From positions 186,001 to 250,000 of the forward strand of contig NZ_CP078076.1 of the NCBI RefSeq assembly GCF_023101165.1: a DNA stretch of 64,000 nucleotides, read 5' to 3'. A program made the translations under genes and the position numbers. The notes under the pieces are model-generated. The model did no database searches and was not told the DNA's origin. It worked only from the letters and a program-made list of their open reading frames with translations. Below are positions 28,140 through 37,101 of this stretch, piece after piece. The DNA comes from Microbacterium sufflavum. GTDB taxonomy: Bacteria > Actinomycetota > Actinomycetes > Actinomycetales > Microbacteriaceae. Position 1 is the stretch's first letter; each line of letters begins with the position of its first letter.

Positions 28140-29360
28140 GTGGCCTCGAAGATGACGCTCCGGATGCAGCTGCTCGCACTGCAGGCGCTGATCGTGTTCC
28201 TGGTGACCCTCGCCACCGGGATCGCCGCCGGGGCGTTCCAGGAGAACGCACTCCGCGAGGCCTACAAGGATCGCATGCAGGCGGTCGCGCAGTCCGTGGC
28301 CGCGCTGCCCGTGGTGCTCGACGCGTTCGACGACGACGATCCCTCCGCGGCGATCCAGCCGGTCGCGGAGGTGATCAGGGAGGCGTCCGACCTCGCGTAC
28401 GTGGTGGTCGCCAACGACGAGGGCATCCGGTACTCGCACCCGAACCCGGAGCGCATCGGCGAACGGGTCTCGACCGATCCGTCGATCCCGCTCGGCGGCG
28501 ATATCTACGTGGGCACGCAGACCGGCACGCTGGGCACCTCCTGGCGCGTGAAGGTGCCGATCCGGGATGAGGATGGCGTCGTGATCGGCACGGCATCGGT
28601 GGGCATCCTGGAGTCGGAGCTCAGTGAGGAGTTCACCGCCAACCTGGTGTGGCTGATCTCCGCCATGCTCGCCGCTGCCGTGCTGGGCGTGTTCGGAGCG
28701 GCATGGGTGACCTCGGTGATCCGGCGCCGCATCTACCGCTTGGAGCCCCATCAGATCGCGGCACTCGTGAAGAACCAGGAGACGACGCTGCACGGGCTGA
28801 GCGAGGGCGTGGTCACGGTCGACGGTTCCGGGCGCATCACGCTCGCGAACGACGCGGCCGCCCGTTTCCTCGGTCGTGATGCGGGCGACCTCGACGGTGC
28901 CGTGGCGGCCGACGTCCTGGGCGAGGAGCTCACGACGGTGCTGCGTGAGGGCGAGGCCGCCGGCCGCCCGGTGATCGTGGGGTCGCACGTGCTCGTCGCC
29001 CGCAGCACCGCGAGCCGCGACGACGACGCCGACCGTGGCGCGACCCTGCTGCTGCGCGACCACACCGAGTTGCACGACGTGGTGCAGCGCGTCGAGGCGG
29101 CAGACGCCATCATCGCGTTCCGCGAGCGGTTCGGCCTGCCGAAGGGCCTGAGCGCGGAGACGCTCCACCGCGTGTCCACGGCACTCGCCGCCCGTCCGGA
29201 CGCCTCAGCGGCGGAGCTGGGCGCCGACCTCGACATCTCCCGCGTGAGCGCCCGCCGCTACCTGGAGCATCTGGCCGCCACCGGGCAGGCGGTGCGCTCG
29301 CTCGACTACAGCACGAAGGGCCGACCGGGGGCGCGGTACCGCAGCACCGACGGCCGCTGA
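28140..29360 (+). CDS. Membrane sensor fused directly to a CitB-type DNA-binding domain (no kinase, no receiver)
   Basis: Protein of 406 residues. Segment about 10-32 is a membrane helix, 33-175 an extracytoplasmic PDC/sCACHE sensor of CitA/DctB type (SDLAYVVVANDEGIRYSHPN, RIGERVSTDPSIPLGGD), about 176-198 a second helix, and about 210-310 a PAS domain ending LLLRDHTELHDV, where the histidine kinase linker normally begins. The phosphoacceptor H-box and ATPase domain are absent. From about 330 the sequence is the C-terminal HTH of CitB/DcuR response regulators: LPKGLSAETL, then LDISRVSARRYLEHL and GRPGARYR. An in-frame fusion has removed kinase and receiver. GTG at 28140 has GGGAG nine bases upstream; ATG at 28152 is the alternative. 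Divergent from tctCBA, which it probably controls. Confidence 0.85.
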   Translation: MASKMTLRMQLLALQALIVFLVTLATGIAAGAFQENALREAYKDRMQAVAQSVAALPVVLDAFDDDDPSAAIQPVAEVIREASDLAYVVVANDEGIRYSHPNPERIGERVSTDPSIPLGGDIYVGTQTGTLGTSWRVKVPIRDEDGVVIGTASVGILESELSEEFTANLVWLISAMLAAAVLGVFGAAWVTSVIRRRIYRLEPHQIAALVKNQETTLHGLSEGVVTVDGSGRITLANDAAARFLGRDAGDLDGAVAADVLGEELTTVLREGEAAGRPVIVGSHVLVARSTASRDDDADRGATLLLRDHTELHDVVQRVEAADAIIAFRERFGLPKGLSAETLHRVSTALAARPDASAAELGADLDISRVSARRYLEHLAATGQAVRSLDYSTKGRPGARYRSTDGR

Positions 29361-29375
29361 CGACCCCCGGTGACG

Positions 29376-29412
29376 ACGAAGCCCGCCACCCCAGTGGGGC
29401 GGCGGGCTTCGT
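29376..29412. terminator. Bidirectional terminator between the sensor-regulator and rplQ
   Basis: Stem ACGAAGCCCGCC (29376-29387) with GGCGGGCTTCGT (29401-29412), the loop holding a further CCCCAGTGGGG helix. It lies 15 bases after one stop and 12 bases from the convergent rplQ stop. Confidence 0.9.
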
Positions 29413-29424
29413 GGCGTTCGAGTG

Positions 29425-30000
29425 TTACTCGGACTTCTTCTCGACAGCGTCCTCGGCGGCGGCCTCAGCGGCCTCGCCCTCGGCCTGCGACTCGGCGCCG
29501 GCCTCGGCAGCGGTGTCCTCGGCCGGGGTCTCCTCGGCCGGAGCCTCGGTGGTCTCCTCGGCGGCGGGGGTCTCCTCGGCGGCGGGCTTCTCGGCCTTCG
29601 GCGCGGCAGCAGCCTTCTTGGTCGACTTCGCCTTCGGGGTGACGGGCTCGAGAACGAGCTCGATCACGGCCATCGGAGCGTTGTCGCCCTTACGGTTGCC
29701 GACCTTGGTGATGCGCGTGTAGCCACCCTCGCGGTCCGCGACGAGCGGAGCGATCTCGTTGAACAGGACGTGCACGACTTCCTTGTCACCGATGACCGAC
29801 AGCACGCGACGGCGTGCGTGCAGGTCTCCGCGCTTGGCGAAGGTGATCAGGCGCTCGGCGAGCGGACGCAGGCGCTTGGCCTTGGTCTCGGTCGTCTTGA
29901 TCGACTTGTGGGTGTACAGCGCGGCAGCCAGGTTGGCAAGCAGCAGGCGCTCGTGGGCGGGGCCGCCTCCGAGGCGGGGACCCTTCGTGGGCTTGGGCAT
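29425..30000 (-). CDS. rplQ: Ribosomal protein L17
   Basis: Large-subunit protein near the peptide exit tunnel, 191 residues. Residues 1 to about 120 are the conserved domain ([20 protein letters not shown], then [20 protein letters not shown]). Residues about 125-191 are a low-complexity Ala/Glu/Thr/Pro tail, strongly acidic, not present in E. coli L17 (about 127 residues) but common in actinobacteria. It follows rpoA by 34 nt and ends the alpha operon before a terminator. Confidence 0.98.
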   Translation of the reverse strand: MPKPTKGPRLGGGPAHERLLLANLAAALYTHKSIKTTETKAKRLRPLAERLITFAKRGDLHARRRVLSVIGDKEVVHVLFNEIAPLVADREGGYTRITKVGNRKGDNAPMAVIELVLEPVTPKAKSTKKAAAAPKAEKPAAEETPAAEETTEAPAEETPAEDTAAEAGAESQAEGEAAEAAAEDAVEKKSE

Positions 30001-30034
30001 AATCGTCTAACTCCTGGTCAGGAAAGGTCGGGTA

Positions 30035-31024
30035 TCAGAAGGACTCGTCTTCGCTGCCGCCGTAGAAGTGGGCGCCGTCGAAACCGGGCACCGAATCCTT
30101 GAGCGACAGACCGAGCGAGATGAGCTTGTCGCGCACCTCGTCGACCGACTTCTGGCCGAAATTGCGGATGTTCATGAGCTGCGTCTCCGAGAGGGCGACG
30201 AGCTCCGAAACGGTGTTGATGCCCTCACGCTTAAGGCAGTTGTACGAGCGGACCGACAGGTCGAGGTCCTCGATCGGCATCGACAGCTCGTTGGAGTTCA
30301 CAGCCTCCACGGGCGCCGGGCCGATCTCGATGCCCTCGGCCTCGACGTTCAGCTCGCGGGCGAGACCGAACAGCTCGGTGAGCGTCTTGGCGGCCGAGGC
30401 GACGGCGTCGCGCGGGCTGATCGCCGACTTGGTCTCGACGTCGAGGACGAGCTTGTCGAAGTCGGTGCGCTCACCGGCACGGGTGGCGTCGACGCGGTAG
30501 CTGACCTTGAGGACCGGCGAGTAGATCGAGTCGATCGGGATCTGGCCCGCCTCGGCGTACTCGTTGCGGTTCTGCGTCGCCGAGACGTAGCCACGACCGC
30601 GCTCGATCGTCAGCTCGAGCTCGAACTTGGCGGTGTCGTTGAGCGTGGCGATGACGAGCTCGGGGTTGTGCACCTCGACACCGGCCGGAGCCGAGATGTC
30701 GGCGGCGGTCACTTCACCGGCACCGGTCTTGCGCAGGTAGGCCGTGATGGGCTCGTCGCGCTCGCTGGAGACGACCAGCTGCTTGATGTTGAGGATGATC
30801 TCGGTGACATCCTCCTTCACGCCGGGGATGGTGCTGAACTCGTGCAGCACGCCGTCGATACGGACGCTGGTGACAGCGGCGCCGGGGATCGACGACAGCA
30901 GGCTGCGGCGCAGCGCGTTGCCGATCGTGTAGCCGAAGCCGGGCTCCAGAGGCTCGATGATGAACCGGCTCCGGTTCTCGACGATCTTTTCCTCGGTCAG
31001 TGTGGGACGCTGTGCAATAAGCAC
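30035..31024 (-). CDS. rpoA: RNA polymerase alpha subunit
   Basis: Assembly platform of RNA polymerase, 329 residues, normal length. The N-terminal dimerisation domain starts [20 protein letters not shown] and contains [20 protein letters not shown]. The C-terminal domain (about 245-310) has [14 protein letters not shown] and [15 protein letters not shown], the UP-element and activator-binding surface. No rpsD gene lies between rpsK and rpoA, unlike in E. coli or M. tuberculosis. The 131-nt gap upstream holds a short CACATG/CATGTG inverted repeat (31042-31065) over an AT-rich loop, possibly a minor internal promoter. Confidence 0.99.
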   Translation of the reverse strand: MLIAQRPTLTEEKIVENRSRFIIEPLEPGFGYTIGNALRRSLLSSIPGAAVTSVRIDGVLHEFSTIPGVKEDVTEIILNIKQLVVSSERDEPITAYLRKTGAGEVTAADISAPAGVEVHNPELVIATLNDTAKFELELTIERGRGYVSATQNRNEYAEAGQIPIDSIYSPVLKVSYRVDATRAGERTDFDKLVLDVETKSAISPRDAVASAAKTLTELFGLARELNVEAEGIEIGPAPVEAVNSNELSMPIEDLDLSVRSYNCLKREGINTVSELVALSETQLMNIRNFGQKSVDEVRDKLISLGLSLKDSVPGFDGAHFYGGSEDESF

Positions 31025-31155
31025 TCTGTGTTCCTTTCGATCACATGCCCGCTATATGACATGTGGTGGGGTGAGGTCTTGAGTTGTGGAAGTCGATGCC
31101 CGCGCGGGGCGCCGAGCCGCCCGGCTCCGGAGAGACGAGCGGCTCGGTGCACGCA

Positions 31156-31554
31156 TCAGACGCGGCGACGCTTCGGCGGGCGGCAGCCGTTGTGCGCCTG
31201 CGGGGTGACGTCCTGGATCGAGCCCACCTCGAGGCCGGCGGCCTGCAGCGAGCGGATCGCGGTCTCGCGGCCGGAGCCCGGACCCTTCACGAAGACGTCG
31301 ACCTTCTTGACGCCGTGCTCCTGCGCCTGGCGGGCGGCCGACTCGGCGGCCATGCCTGCGGCGTACGGGGTCGACTTGCGGGAGCCCTTGAAGCCCACGC
31401 CACCCGACGACGCCCAGCTGATGACAGCGCCGGACGGGTCGGTGATCGAAACGATGGTGTTGTTGAACGTCGACTTGATGTGGGCCTGGCCCAGCGCGAT
31501 GTTCTTCTTCTCCTTGCGGCGCGGCTTGCGCGCGGCGGCCTTGGGTGCAGCCAT
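31156..31554 (-). CDS. rpsK: Ribosomal protein S11
   Basis: Small-subunit platform protein at the E site, 132 residues. Basic N-terminus, then [20 protein letters not shown] and the closing [20 protein letters not shown] are universal S11 features. Thirty nt follow the rpsM stop. Part of infA-rpmJ-rpsM-rpsK-rpoA-rplQ. Confidence 0.99.
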   Translation of the reverse strand: MAAPKAAARKPRRKEKKNIALGQAHIKSTFNNTIVSITDPSGAVISWASSGGVGFKGSRKSTPYAAGMAAESAARQAQEHGVKKVDVFVKGPGSGRETAIRSLQAAGLEVGSIQDVTPQAHNGCRPPKRRRV

Positions 31555-31584
31555 GAAAGTGTTCTCCTAGTCCCTGGCCGCTGC

Positions 31585-31959
31585 TTAGCGGGCCTTCTTC
31601 TTGCCGGCGACGGTGCGCTTCGGGCCCTTGCGGGTACGGGCGTTGGTCTTGGTGCGCTGGCCGCGGACCGGGAGGCCACGACGGTGGCGCAGGCCCTCGT
31701 AGGAGCCGATCTCGACCTTGCGGCGGATGTCTGCGGCGACCTCGCGGCGAAGGTCACCCTCCACCTTGTAGTTGCCTTCGATGTAGTCGCGGAGGGCGAC
31801 GAGCTGGTCGTCGCTGAGGTCCTTCACGCGGATGCTCTCGTCGATGTCGGTCGCCTTGAGGATCTCGACCGAGCGGGTACGGCCGACGCCGTAGATGTAG
31901 GTAAGGGCGATCACCACGCGCTTGTCGCGCGGGATGTCAACGCCGGCAAGACGTGCCAT
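31585..31959 (-). CDS. rpsM: Ribosomal protein S13
   Basis: Small-subunit head protein contacting the P-site tRNA and forming subunit bridge B1, 124 residues. It starts [20 protein letters not shown] and has the IYGVGRTRS helix-hairpin and the [20 protein letters not shown] basic tail. It lies 149 nt downstream of rpmJ, the widest gap in this operon apart from rpsK-rpoA. Confidence 0.99.
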   Translation of the reverse strand: MARLAGVDIPRDKRVVIALTYIYGVGRTRSVEILKATDIDESIRVKDLSDDQLVALRDYIEGNYKVEGDLRREVAADIRRKVEIGSYEGLRHRRGLPVRGQRTKTNARTRKGPKRTVAGKKKAR

Positions 31960-32108
31960 GCGGTTCTCCTGGGTGTTGTGGAGGTGTGGAGCAGGATCGG
32001 TGCCCGGGCCTCCGCCCCGAGGTGTCCCCCGCTGTCGCGGGTTCTGATCCTGCCGTGTCGTATTGAGTTATGAGATTGCGAGAGCGGTGCTCACGCAGCG
32101 GTGGGCAC

Positions 32109-32225
32109 TCAGCCCTGGCGCTGCTTGTGACGCGGGTTGCTCTTGCAGATCACCATGACGCGGCCGTGGCGACGGATCACCTTGCAGTGGTCGCAGATCG
32201 GCTTGACGCTGGGGTTGACCTTCAT
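32109..32225 (-). CDS. rpmJ: Ribosomal protein L36
   Basis: Thirty-eight-residue large-subunit protein, read directly from the minus strand because it is so short. It begins [15 protein letters not shown] and ends NPRHKQRQG. Cys11, Cys14, Cys27 and His33 form the zinc site, so this is the zinc-binding (C+) form rather than the zinc-free paralogue. The infA stop is 64 nt upstream. Confidence 0.97.
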   Translation of the reverse strand: MKVNPSVKPICDHCKVIRRHGRVMVICKSNPRHKQRQG

Positions 32226-32289
32226 GTTGTTTCCTGTTCGCTGTCTTCACCGGGCAGGCGGAATGCCTGGGGTGTTACTTCTCGACCGA

Positions 32290-32511
32290 TCAGCGGTAGC
32301 GGTAGACGATGCGGCCGCGGGTCAGATCGTAGGGGCTGAGCTCCACGACGACACGATCCTCGGGGATGATGCGGATGTAGTTCTGCCGCATCTTTCCGGA
32401 GATCGTCGCCAGGACCTTGTGTCCGTTGGTGAGCTCAACGCGGAACATCGCGTTGGGCAGAGCCTCGGAGATCACGCCTTCGATCTCGATGACACCGTCT
32501 TTCTTAGCCAT
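32290..32511 (-). CDS. infA: Translation initiation factor IF-1
   Basis: S1/OB-fold factor of 73 residues that blocks the A site during initiation. [20 protein letters not shown] and [16 protein letters not shown] are diagnostic, ending [15 protein letters not shown]. The ATG at 32511 gives the usual length; the open frame upstream to 32664 covers the promoter and terminator and is rejected. First gene of the alpha operon, about 100 nt downstream of its promoter. Confidence 0.99.
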   Translation of the reverse strand: MAKKDGVIEIEGVISEALPNAMFRVELTNGHKVLATISGKMRQNYIRIIPEDRVVVELSPYDLTRGRIVYRYR

Positions 32512-32617
32512 AGCCTCGCTGACGCTTCTGCAGACCGGTCGATCTGCGGTGGATGGGTGGGGGTGGCGCCTGGCCGATCGGACACGCCGAACGCATGGCA
32601 CAAGGCACCAAAGATCT

Positions 32618-32646
32618 ATGTTATCCGACGATGCCCCGTCCGGCAA
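32618..32646 (-). promoter_or_regulatory. Promoter of infA-rpmJ-rpsM-rpsK-rpoA-rplQ
   Basis: Minus-strand -35 TTGCCG (32641-32646) and -10 TAACAT (32618-32623) are separated by 17 bases. The -35 element lies inside the upstream terminator hairpin, so termination of one operon and initiation of the next share sequence. Confidence 0.65.
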
Positions 32647-32665
32647 CTTGGCCGGACGGGGCATC
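32630..32665 (-). terminator. Terminator after the DsbA-like gene
   Basis: Perfect 15-bp stem (32630-32644 with 32651-32665), loop AACTTG, starting 15 bases after the stop of the DsbA-like gene. It ends the secY-adk-map-dsbA-like transcript. Confidence 0.85.
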
Positions 32666-32679
32666 GGGGCGGATCACAC

Positions 32680-33351
32680 TCAGCTCAGGAGGTCGGTGAG
32701 CTTCTTCATGTCGGCCTGATTCTGCAGGTCGAGCCGCTCGCCGTTGATCTCCACGGTCGGGGTGCCCTTGATGTCGTTCTGCTTCGCCTGGGCGGCGCCG
32801 AACTTGCGATAGGTCTCGTCGGTGATGCACGAGACGACGTCGTCGTCCGCACCCACCTGCTTCGCGAACTCGGCCAGCTGGTCGGTGGTCAGACCCGCGG
32901 TGTTCTCCGTCGGCTGGTTCTCGAACAGCACCTTCGCGTAGTCGAAGTAGAGGTCGGCGTCGGACTCCGCGACGCAGAACGCCGCCCCGGCCGAACGCGA
33001 CGAGTACTCGGTGCCCTGCGAGAAGCGGTCGAGGATCGCGATGGGGTGGTTCACGAGCGTGATCTCCCCGCTCGCCGCCTTCTCCTCCAGCTGCGCACCG
33101 AACTGGTCCTCGAAGGCCTTGCACGCCGGGCACTGGAAGTCGAGGAACACCGCGACGGTGTCCTTGCCGTCGCCCTTGCTGATCGAACCGGCCTCGGGGT
33201 CGAAGTTCTTGCTGGCGCTCGGCACGGCTCCCGGCGACGTGGCCTGGTTGTTGAGGAACACCACGAGTCCACCGATCGCGACCAGGACCACGACGACGGC
33301 GATGGAGATGCCGATCGCGAACCAGTTGGTGTTGCTCTTCGCCGCTGCCAT
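32680..33351 (-). CDS. DsbA-like thioredoxin-fold oxidoreductase, membrane-anchored
   Basis: Protein of 223 residues. A short cytoplasmic N-terminus precedes a membrane helix at about residues 11-34, so the catalytic domain is extracytoplasmic. The redox motif is CPAC (Cys74, Cys77) in FLDFQCPACKAFE, followed by a helical insertion and the cis-Pro region KGTPTVEINGERL. It should oxidise or isomerise disulfides in exported proteins. ATG at 33351 shares one base with the map stop (TAATG). Being cotranscribed with secY, adk and map, it may be coupled to secretion. Confidence 0.9.
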   Translation of the reverse strand: MAAAKSNTNWFAIGISIAVVVVLVAIGGLVVFLNNQATSPGAVPSASKNFDPEAGSISKGDGKDTVAVFLDFQCPACKAFEDQFGAQLEEKAASGEITLVNHPIAILDRFSQGTEYSSRSAGAAFCVAESDADLYFDYAKVLFENQPTENTAGLTTDQLAEFAKQVGADDDVVSCITDETYRKFGAAQAKQNDIKGTPTVEINGERLDLQNQADMKKLTDLLS

Positions 33352-34202
33352 TACTTTCCGATCTCTCGAGGCTCGACCCCGAACGGGGCGAGTCCGGCTC
33401 TTCCGCCATCGGGCGCGGTGAGCACCCATATGCCACCATCATGTCGGGCGACGCTATGTTCCCAATGTGAGCCGTCAGTGCCGTCGACCGTGGTCACGGT
33501 CCAGTCGTCGTCCTCGATGAACGTGGCCTCGCCGCCGGCGGTGACCATCGGCTCGATCGCCAGCACGAGCCCGGGCTTCACGTCGGCGCCGCGGTCAGGC
33601 GTGCGGTAGTTGAACACGCTCGGGGCCTCGTGCATCTTGCGGCCGATCCCGTGGCCGACGTACTCGCGGAGGATGCCGTACGGCTGCCCCGACACCGCCG
33701 ACGGCCCTTGCGCCTCGATGTAGTCCTGGATCGCGGCGCCGATCTCGTCGATCGAGGTCGCGGTGGCCATCGCGGCGATGCCCGCCCACATCGACCCCTC
33801 GGTCACGCGCGAGAGCTCCTCGCGACGGGCCACGAGCTCCGGACGCTCCGCGTCGGGGACGACGACCGTGATCGCGCTGTCGCCGTTCCATCCCTCGTAC
33901 TGAGCGCCGCAGTCCACCGACACGATGTCGCCGGGCTCGAGCACGCGCTCCCCCGGGATGCCGTGGACCACCTGCTCGTTCACCGACACGCAGATCGTGT
34001 GGTGATAGCCGCGCACGAGCTGGAAGTTCGACTCGGCCCCGCGCTGGCGGATCGCGCGGTTGGCTGCGGCGTCGAGCTCGATGGTCTTCACGCCCGCCCT
34101 GATGAGGGGACGGACGGCATCGAGTGCCGCGGCCGTGATCAGCCCGGGCTCGACCATGGCGCGCAACTGCGCCGGGGTCTTGTAGATCGAGCGGCGGAAC
34201 AT
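33351..34202 (-). CDS. map: Methionine aminopeptidase, type I
   Basis: Removes initiator methionine; 283 residues. Metal ligands of the pita-bread fold are visible: Asp in VSVDCGAQYEG, Asp in NGDSAIT, His in GHGIGRKMHEAP, Glu in LAIEPMVTAGG and Glu in SHWEHSVA. An upstream His in GYHHTICVSVNEQVVHGIP is the substrate-binding residue. No N-terminal zinc-finger or SH3-binding extension is present. The ATG follows the adk stop by one base. Confidence 0.98.
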   Translation of the reverse strand: MFRRSIYKTPAQLRAMVEPGLITAAALDAVRPLIRAGVKTIELDAAANRAIRQRGAESNFQLVRGYHHTICVSVNEQVVHGIPGERVLEPGDIVSVDCGAQYEGWNGDSAITVVVPDAERPELVARREELSRVTEGSMWAGIAAMATATSIDEIGAAIQDYIEAQGPSAVSGQPYGILREYVGHGIGRKMHEAPSVFNYRTPDRGADVKPGLVLAIEPMVTAGGEATFIEDDDWTVTTVDGTDGSHWEHSVARHDGGIWVLTAPDGGRAGLAPFGVEPREIGK

Positions 34203-34203
34203 C

Positions 34204-34809
34204 TCAGGCTGCGGAGGCCGCGGAGCGCAGACCCCTCGCGGAGAGTGCTGCAGCGATGCGCTCGGTGATCTCCTCGAGCGAGCCGACGCCGTCGATGCGG
34301 TCGACGATCCCGCGCGCGCTGTAGACCTCGATGATCGGGGCCGTCTCGTTCTCGTAGATGTCCAGGCGGTGTGCGATGGCCTCGTCCGTGTCGTCCGAAC
34401 GCCCCTGCTCCGCGGCACGGAGCGCGAGACGCGCGATGCTCTCCTCGCGCGGGACGTCGAGCAGGATCACGGCGTCGAGCGCCTCCCCCCGGCCCTCCAG
34501 GAACGCGTCGAGGTGCTCGACCTGAGCCGTGTTCCGGGGGTAACCATCGAGCAGGAAGCCGTTCGCGGCATCCTCCTGGCTCAGCCGGTCGCGCACGATC
34601 TCGCTCGTCAGCTCGTCCGGCACGAGGTCGCCCTTGTCGAGGATGGCCGTGACCTGCTGGCCGAGTGCCGTCCCCTCCTTGATGTTCGCGCGGAAGATGT
34701 CTCCGGTCGAGACGACCGGGATGCCGTAGGACTCGGCGATGCGCACACCCTGCGTGCCCTTGCCGGAACCCTGCGGACCGACGATGAGAAGACGTGCGGA
34801 TGCTGTCAT
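34204..34809 (-). CDS. adk: Adenylate kinase
   Basis: Interconverts ATP plus AMP with two ADP; 201 residues. P-loop GPQGSGKGT at residues 11-19, AMP-binding STGDIFRANI and LLDGYPRN, and DETDEAIAHRL-type NMP/LID residues are present. The LID is the short form without zinc cysteines, as in other actinobacteria. ATG at 34809 overlaps the secY stop by 4 nt. Confidence 0.98.
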   Translation of the reverse strand: MTASARLLIVGPQGSGKGTQGVRIAESYGIPVVSTGDIFRANIKEGTALGQQVTAILDKGDLVPDELTSEIVRDRLSQEDAANGFLLDGYPRNTAQVEHLDAFLEGRGEALDAVILLDVPREESIARLALRAAEQGRSDDTDEAIAHRLDIYENETAPIIEVYSARGIVDRIDGVGSLEEITERIAAALSARGLRSAASAA

Positions 34810-36128
34810 CGGAGAAGCCCTTCGTAGTGTCGCTGCTGCAGCTGGGCGTCGATCTGCTTGACCGTCTCCAGTCCGACGCCGACGATGATGAGGATCGACG
34901 CGCCACCGAACGGGAAGTTCTGGTTGGCACCGACCGTGGCGAGGGCGATCAGCGGGATCAGCGCGATCAGACCCAAGTAGAGCGAGCCGGGCAGCGTGAT
35001 GCGGGTGAGCACGTAGTCGAGGTACTCGGCCGTCGGGCGACCCGCGCGGATGCCGGGGATGAAGCCGCCGTACTTCTTCATGTTGTCGGCGACCTCGACC
35101 GGGTTGAACGTGATCGCGACGTAGAAGTAGGTGAACCCGATGATCAGCAGGAAGTAGGCGATCATGTAGATCGGGCTGTTGCCGCTCGTGAAGTTCGCCG
35201 TGACCCAGCTCACCCAGGCGGGCGGCGTCGAGCCGTCCTGCGGGGTGTTGAACTGCGCGATCAGCGCGGGGATGTACAGCAGCGACGACGCGAAGATCAC
35301 GGGGATCACACCCGCCATGTTCACCTTGATCGGGATGTACGTGTTCGTGCCGCCGTACGTGCGCCGGCCCACCATCCGCTTGGCGTACTGCACCGGGATG
35401 CGGCGCTGCGACTGTTCGACGAACACCACCAGGCCCATCACGATGATGCCGACCACGAGCACGAGCAGGAAGATCTCGAAGCCCTTCGTCTGCCAGATGA
35501 TGCTCATGGCGCCCGGGAAGGTGGCGGCGATCGAGGTGAAGATCAGCAGCGACATGCCGTTGCCGATGCCGCGCTCGGTCACGAGCTCCGCGAACCACAT
35601 GATGAGGCCGGTACCGGCGGTCATCGCCATGATGATGAGCAGCTGCGCCCACCACACGTCGTTCGTGAGCAGCTGCTGGCAGGCCGCGATGTCGGTCGCG
35701 CCGAACAGCTGACCGCTGCGGGCGACCGTGACGAGCGTCGTCGACTGCAGCAGCGCGAGCGCGATCGTGAGGTACCGCGTGTACTGGGTCAGCTTCGCCT
35801 GTCCGGCCTGACCCTCCTTGTGCAGCGCCTCGAAGTGCGGGATGACGACGCGGAGGAGCTGCGTGATGATCGTCGCGGTGATGTACGGCATCACGCCGAG
35901 GGCGAAGATCGACAGCTGCAGCAGCGCGCCGCCGGAGAAGAGGTTGACCAGTCCGAGCAGGCCCTCGGTGCCGGTGTTGGCCGCGAGGCACTCCTCGACG
36001 TTCGGGAAGTTCACGAACGGCGCGGGGACGTTCGAGCCGAGTCGGTAGATCGCGATGATGGCGAGCGTGAAACCGATCTTCCGACGCAGGTCGGGCGTGC
36101 GGAAGATCCGCGCGATGGCGCTAAACAA
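34806..36128 (-). CDS. secY: Preprotein translocase subunit SecY
   Basis: Channel-forming subunit of the Sec translocon, 440 residues with ten membrane segments. It starts FSAIARIFRTPDLRRKIGFT, includes the plug region and the GIGNGMSLLIF and QRRIPVQYAKRM cytoplasmic loops contacting SecA and the ribosome. The start is TTG at 36128, supported by AGGAGG seven bases upstream and by the family N-terminus; no ATG is available nearby. A terminator separates it from rplO, so it begins a new transcript with adk, map and the DsbA-like gene. Confidence 0.97.
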   Translation of the reverse strand: MFSAIARIFRTPDLRRKIGFTLAIIAIYRLGSNVPAPFVNFPNVEECLAANTGTEGLLGLVNLFSGGALLQLSIFALGVMPYITATIITQLLRVVIPHFEALHKEGQAGQAKLTQYTRYLTIALALLQSTTLVTVARSGQLFGATDIAACQQLLTNDVWWAQLLIIMAMTAGTGLIMWFAELVTERGIGNGMSLLIFTSIAATFPGAMSIIWQTKGFEIFLLVLVVGIIVMGLVVFVEQSQRRIPVQYAKRMVGRRTYGGTNTYIPIKVNMAGVIPVIFASSLLYIPALIAQFNTPQDGSTPPAWVSWVTANFTSGNSPIYMIAYFLLIIGFTYFYVAITFNPVEVADNMKKYGGFIPGIRAGRPTAEYLDYVLTRITLPGSLYLGLIALIPLIALATVGANQNFPFGGASILIIVGVGLETVKQIDAQLQQRHYEGLLR

Positions 36129-36238
36129 GGACGTTCCTCCTGAAAAGGTTGCCGGTCCCTGAAGGACGGCTGAAAGACCAGGGTAACTCACTCCGAGGTC
36201 TGCGATTGCGGCGTCGCCGCGTGCCCGCCGGCCGAATC

Positions 36239-36273
36239 AGAAGAGGGGCCGGAGAATCTCCGACCCCTCTTCT
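36239..36273 (-). terminator. Terminator after rplO
   Basis: AGAAGAGGGG (36239-36248) pairs with CCCCTCTTCT (36264-36273), extended by CGGAG/CTCCG around a 3-nt loop with one mismatch. It lies eight bases after the rplO stop, between the spc operon and secY. Confidence 0.88.
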
Positions 36274-36280
36274 GCGGTGG

Positions 36281-36916
36281 TTACTTGACGGATCCGCCCG
36301 CAGCCACGATCTTCTGCTCGGCGGAACCCGAGACCTTGTCGACCGCGACGGTGAGCTTCACGGCGATGTCGCCGTTGCCGAGAACCTTGACCTTCTCGTT
36401 CTTGCGGACCGCACCCTTGGCCACCAGGTCGCTGACGGTCACGTCGCCGCCCTGGGGGTAGAGCTCCGCGAGCTTCTCCAGGTTCACGACCTGGTACTCG
36501 ACGCGGAACGGGTTCTTGAACCCGCGCAGCTTCGGGGTGCGCATGTGCAGCGGCATCTGCCCACCCTCGAAGCCGACGCGCACGGTGTTGCGGGCCTTCG
36601 TGCCCTTCGTGCCCCGACCGGCGGTCTTGCCCTTCGAGCCCTCACCGCGACCCACACGAGTCTTGGCGGTGTTGGCGCCGGGGACCGGACGCAGGTGGTG
36701 CACCTTGAGCACGCCGGGGCGGGACGCAGGAGCGTCCTTCTTCGGCGCGGCCTTCTTCGCAACCGGCTTCGCGGCGGCGTCGGCCTTCGCGTCGGAGGCG
36801 GCCGTCTTGGCCGGCGCCTTCTTCGCAGCGGGCTTCTTCTCAGCAGCAGCCTTGGGAGCGGCAGCCTTCTTCGGGGCCTTCTCGGCCTCGACGGCGGCGT
36901 CGTTCTTCTCAGCCAT
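36281..36916 (-). CDS. rplO: Ribosomal protein L15 with N-terminal Lys/Ala extension
   Basis: Large-subunit protein, 211 residues against about 145-150 usual. Residues 1 to about 66 are a Lys/Ala/Pro-rich, probably disordered extension; from about 67 the core begins ([20 protein letters not shown], then [20 protein letters not shown]). TAATG links it to rpmD by a one-base overlap. Last gene of the rpsH-rplO transcript. The extension is unusual in size. Confidence 0.97.
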   Translation of the reverse strand: MAEKNDAAVEAEKAPKKAAAPKAAAEKKPAAKKAPAKTAASDAKADAAAKPVAKKAAPKKDAPASRPGVLKVHHLRPVPGANTAKTRVGRGEGSKGKTAGRGTKGTKARNTVRVGFEGGQMPLHMRTPKLRGFKNPFRVEYQVVNLEKLAELYPQGGDVTVSDLVAKGAVRKNEKVKVLGNGDIAVKLTVAVDKVSGSAEQKIVAAGGSVK

Positions 36917-37101
36917 TAGTCGATCTCCTCAACCTTGACGAGGTGGGCGACGGTCTTGACGTAGCCGCGCGTCTGCGCGTCGTCGGGGCGGACGGTGCTG
37001 TCACCGATCCGCTTGAGACCGAGGCTGCGCAGCGTGTCGCGCTGGTTCTGCTTCTCGCTCACCTTGGACTTGATCTGCGTGACCTTGAGTCGCGCGGCCA
37101 T
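36916..37101 (-). CDS. rpmD: Ribosomal protein L30
   Basis: Sixty-one-residue large-subunit protein: [20 protein letters not shown], then [20 protein letters not shown]. Start at 37101 shares a base with the rpsE stop and its stop shares a base with the rplO start, so all three genes are coupled. Confidence 0.98.
   Translation of the reverse strand: MAARLKVTQIKSKVSEKQNQRDTLRSLGLKRIGDSTVRPDDAQTRGYVKTVAHLVKVEEID

Noticed and set aside
32512-32664. Longer infA product
   Set aside because: The extra 51 codons overlie the promoter and terminator and IF-1 is invariably about 72-73 residues.
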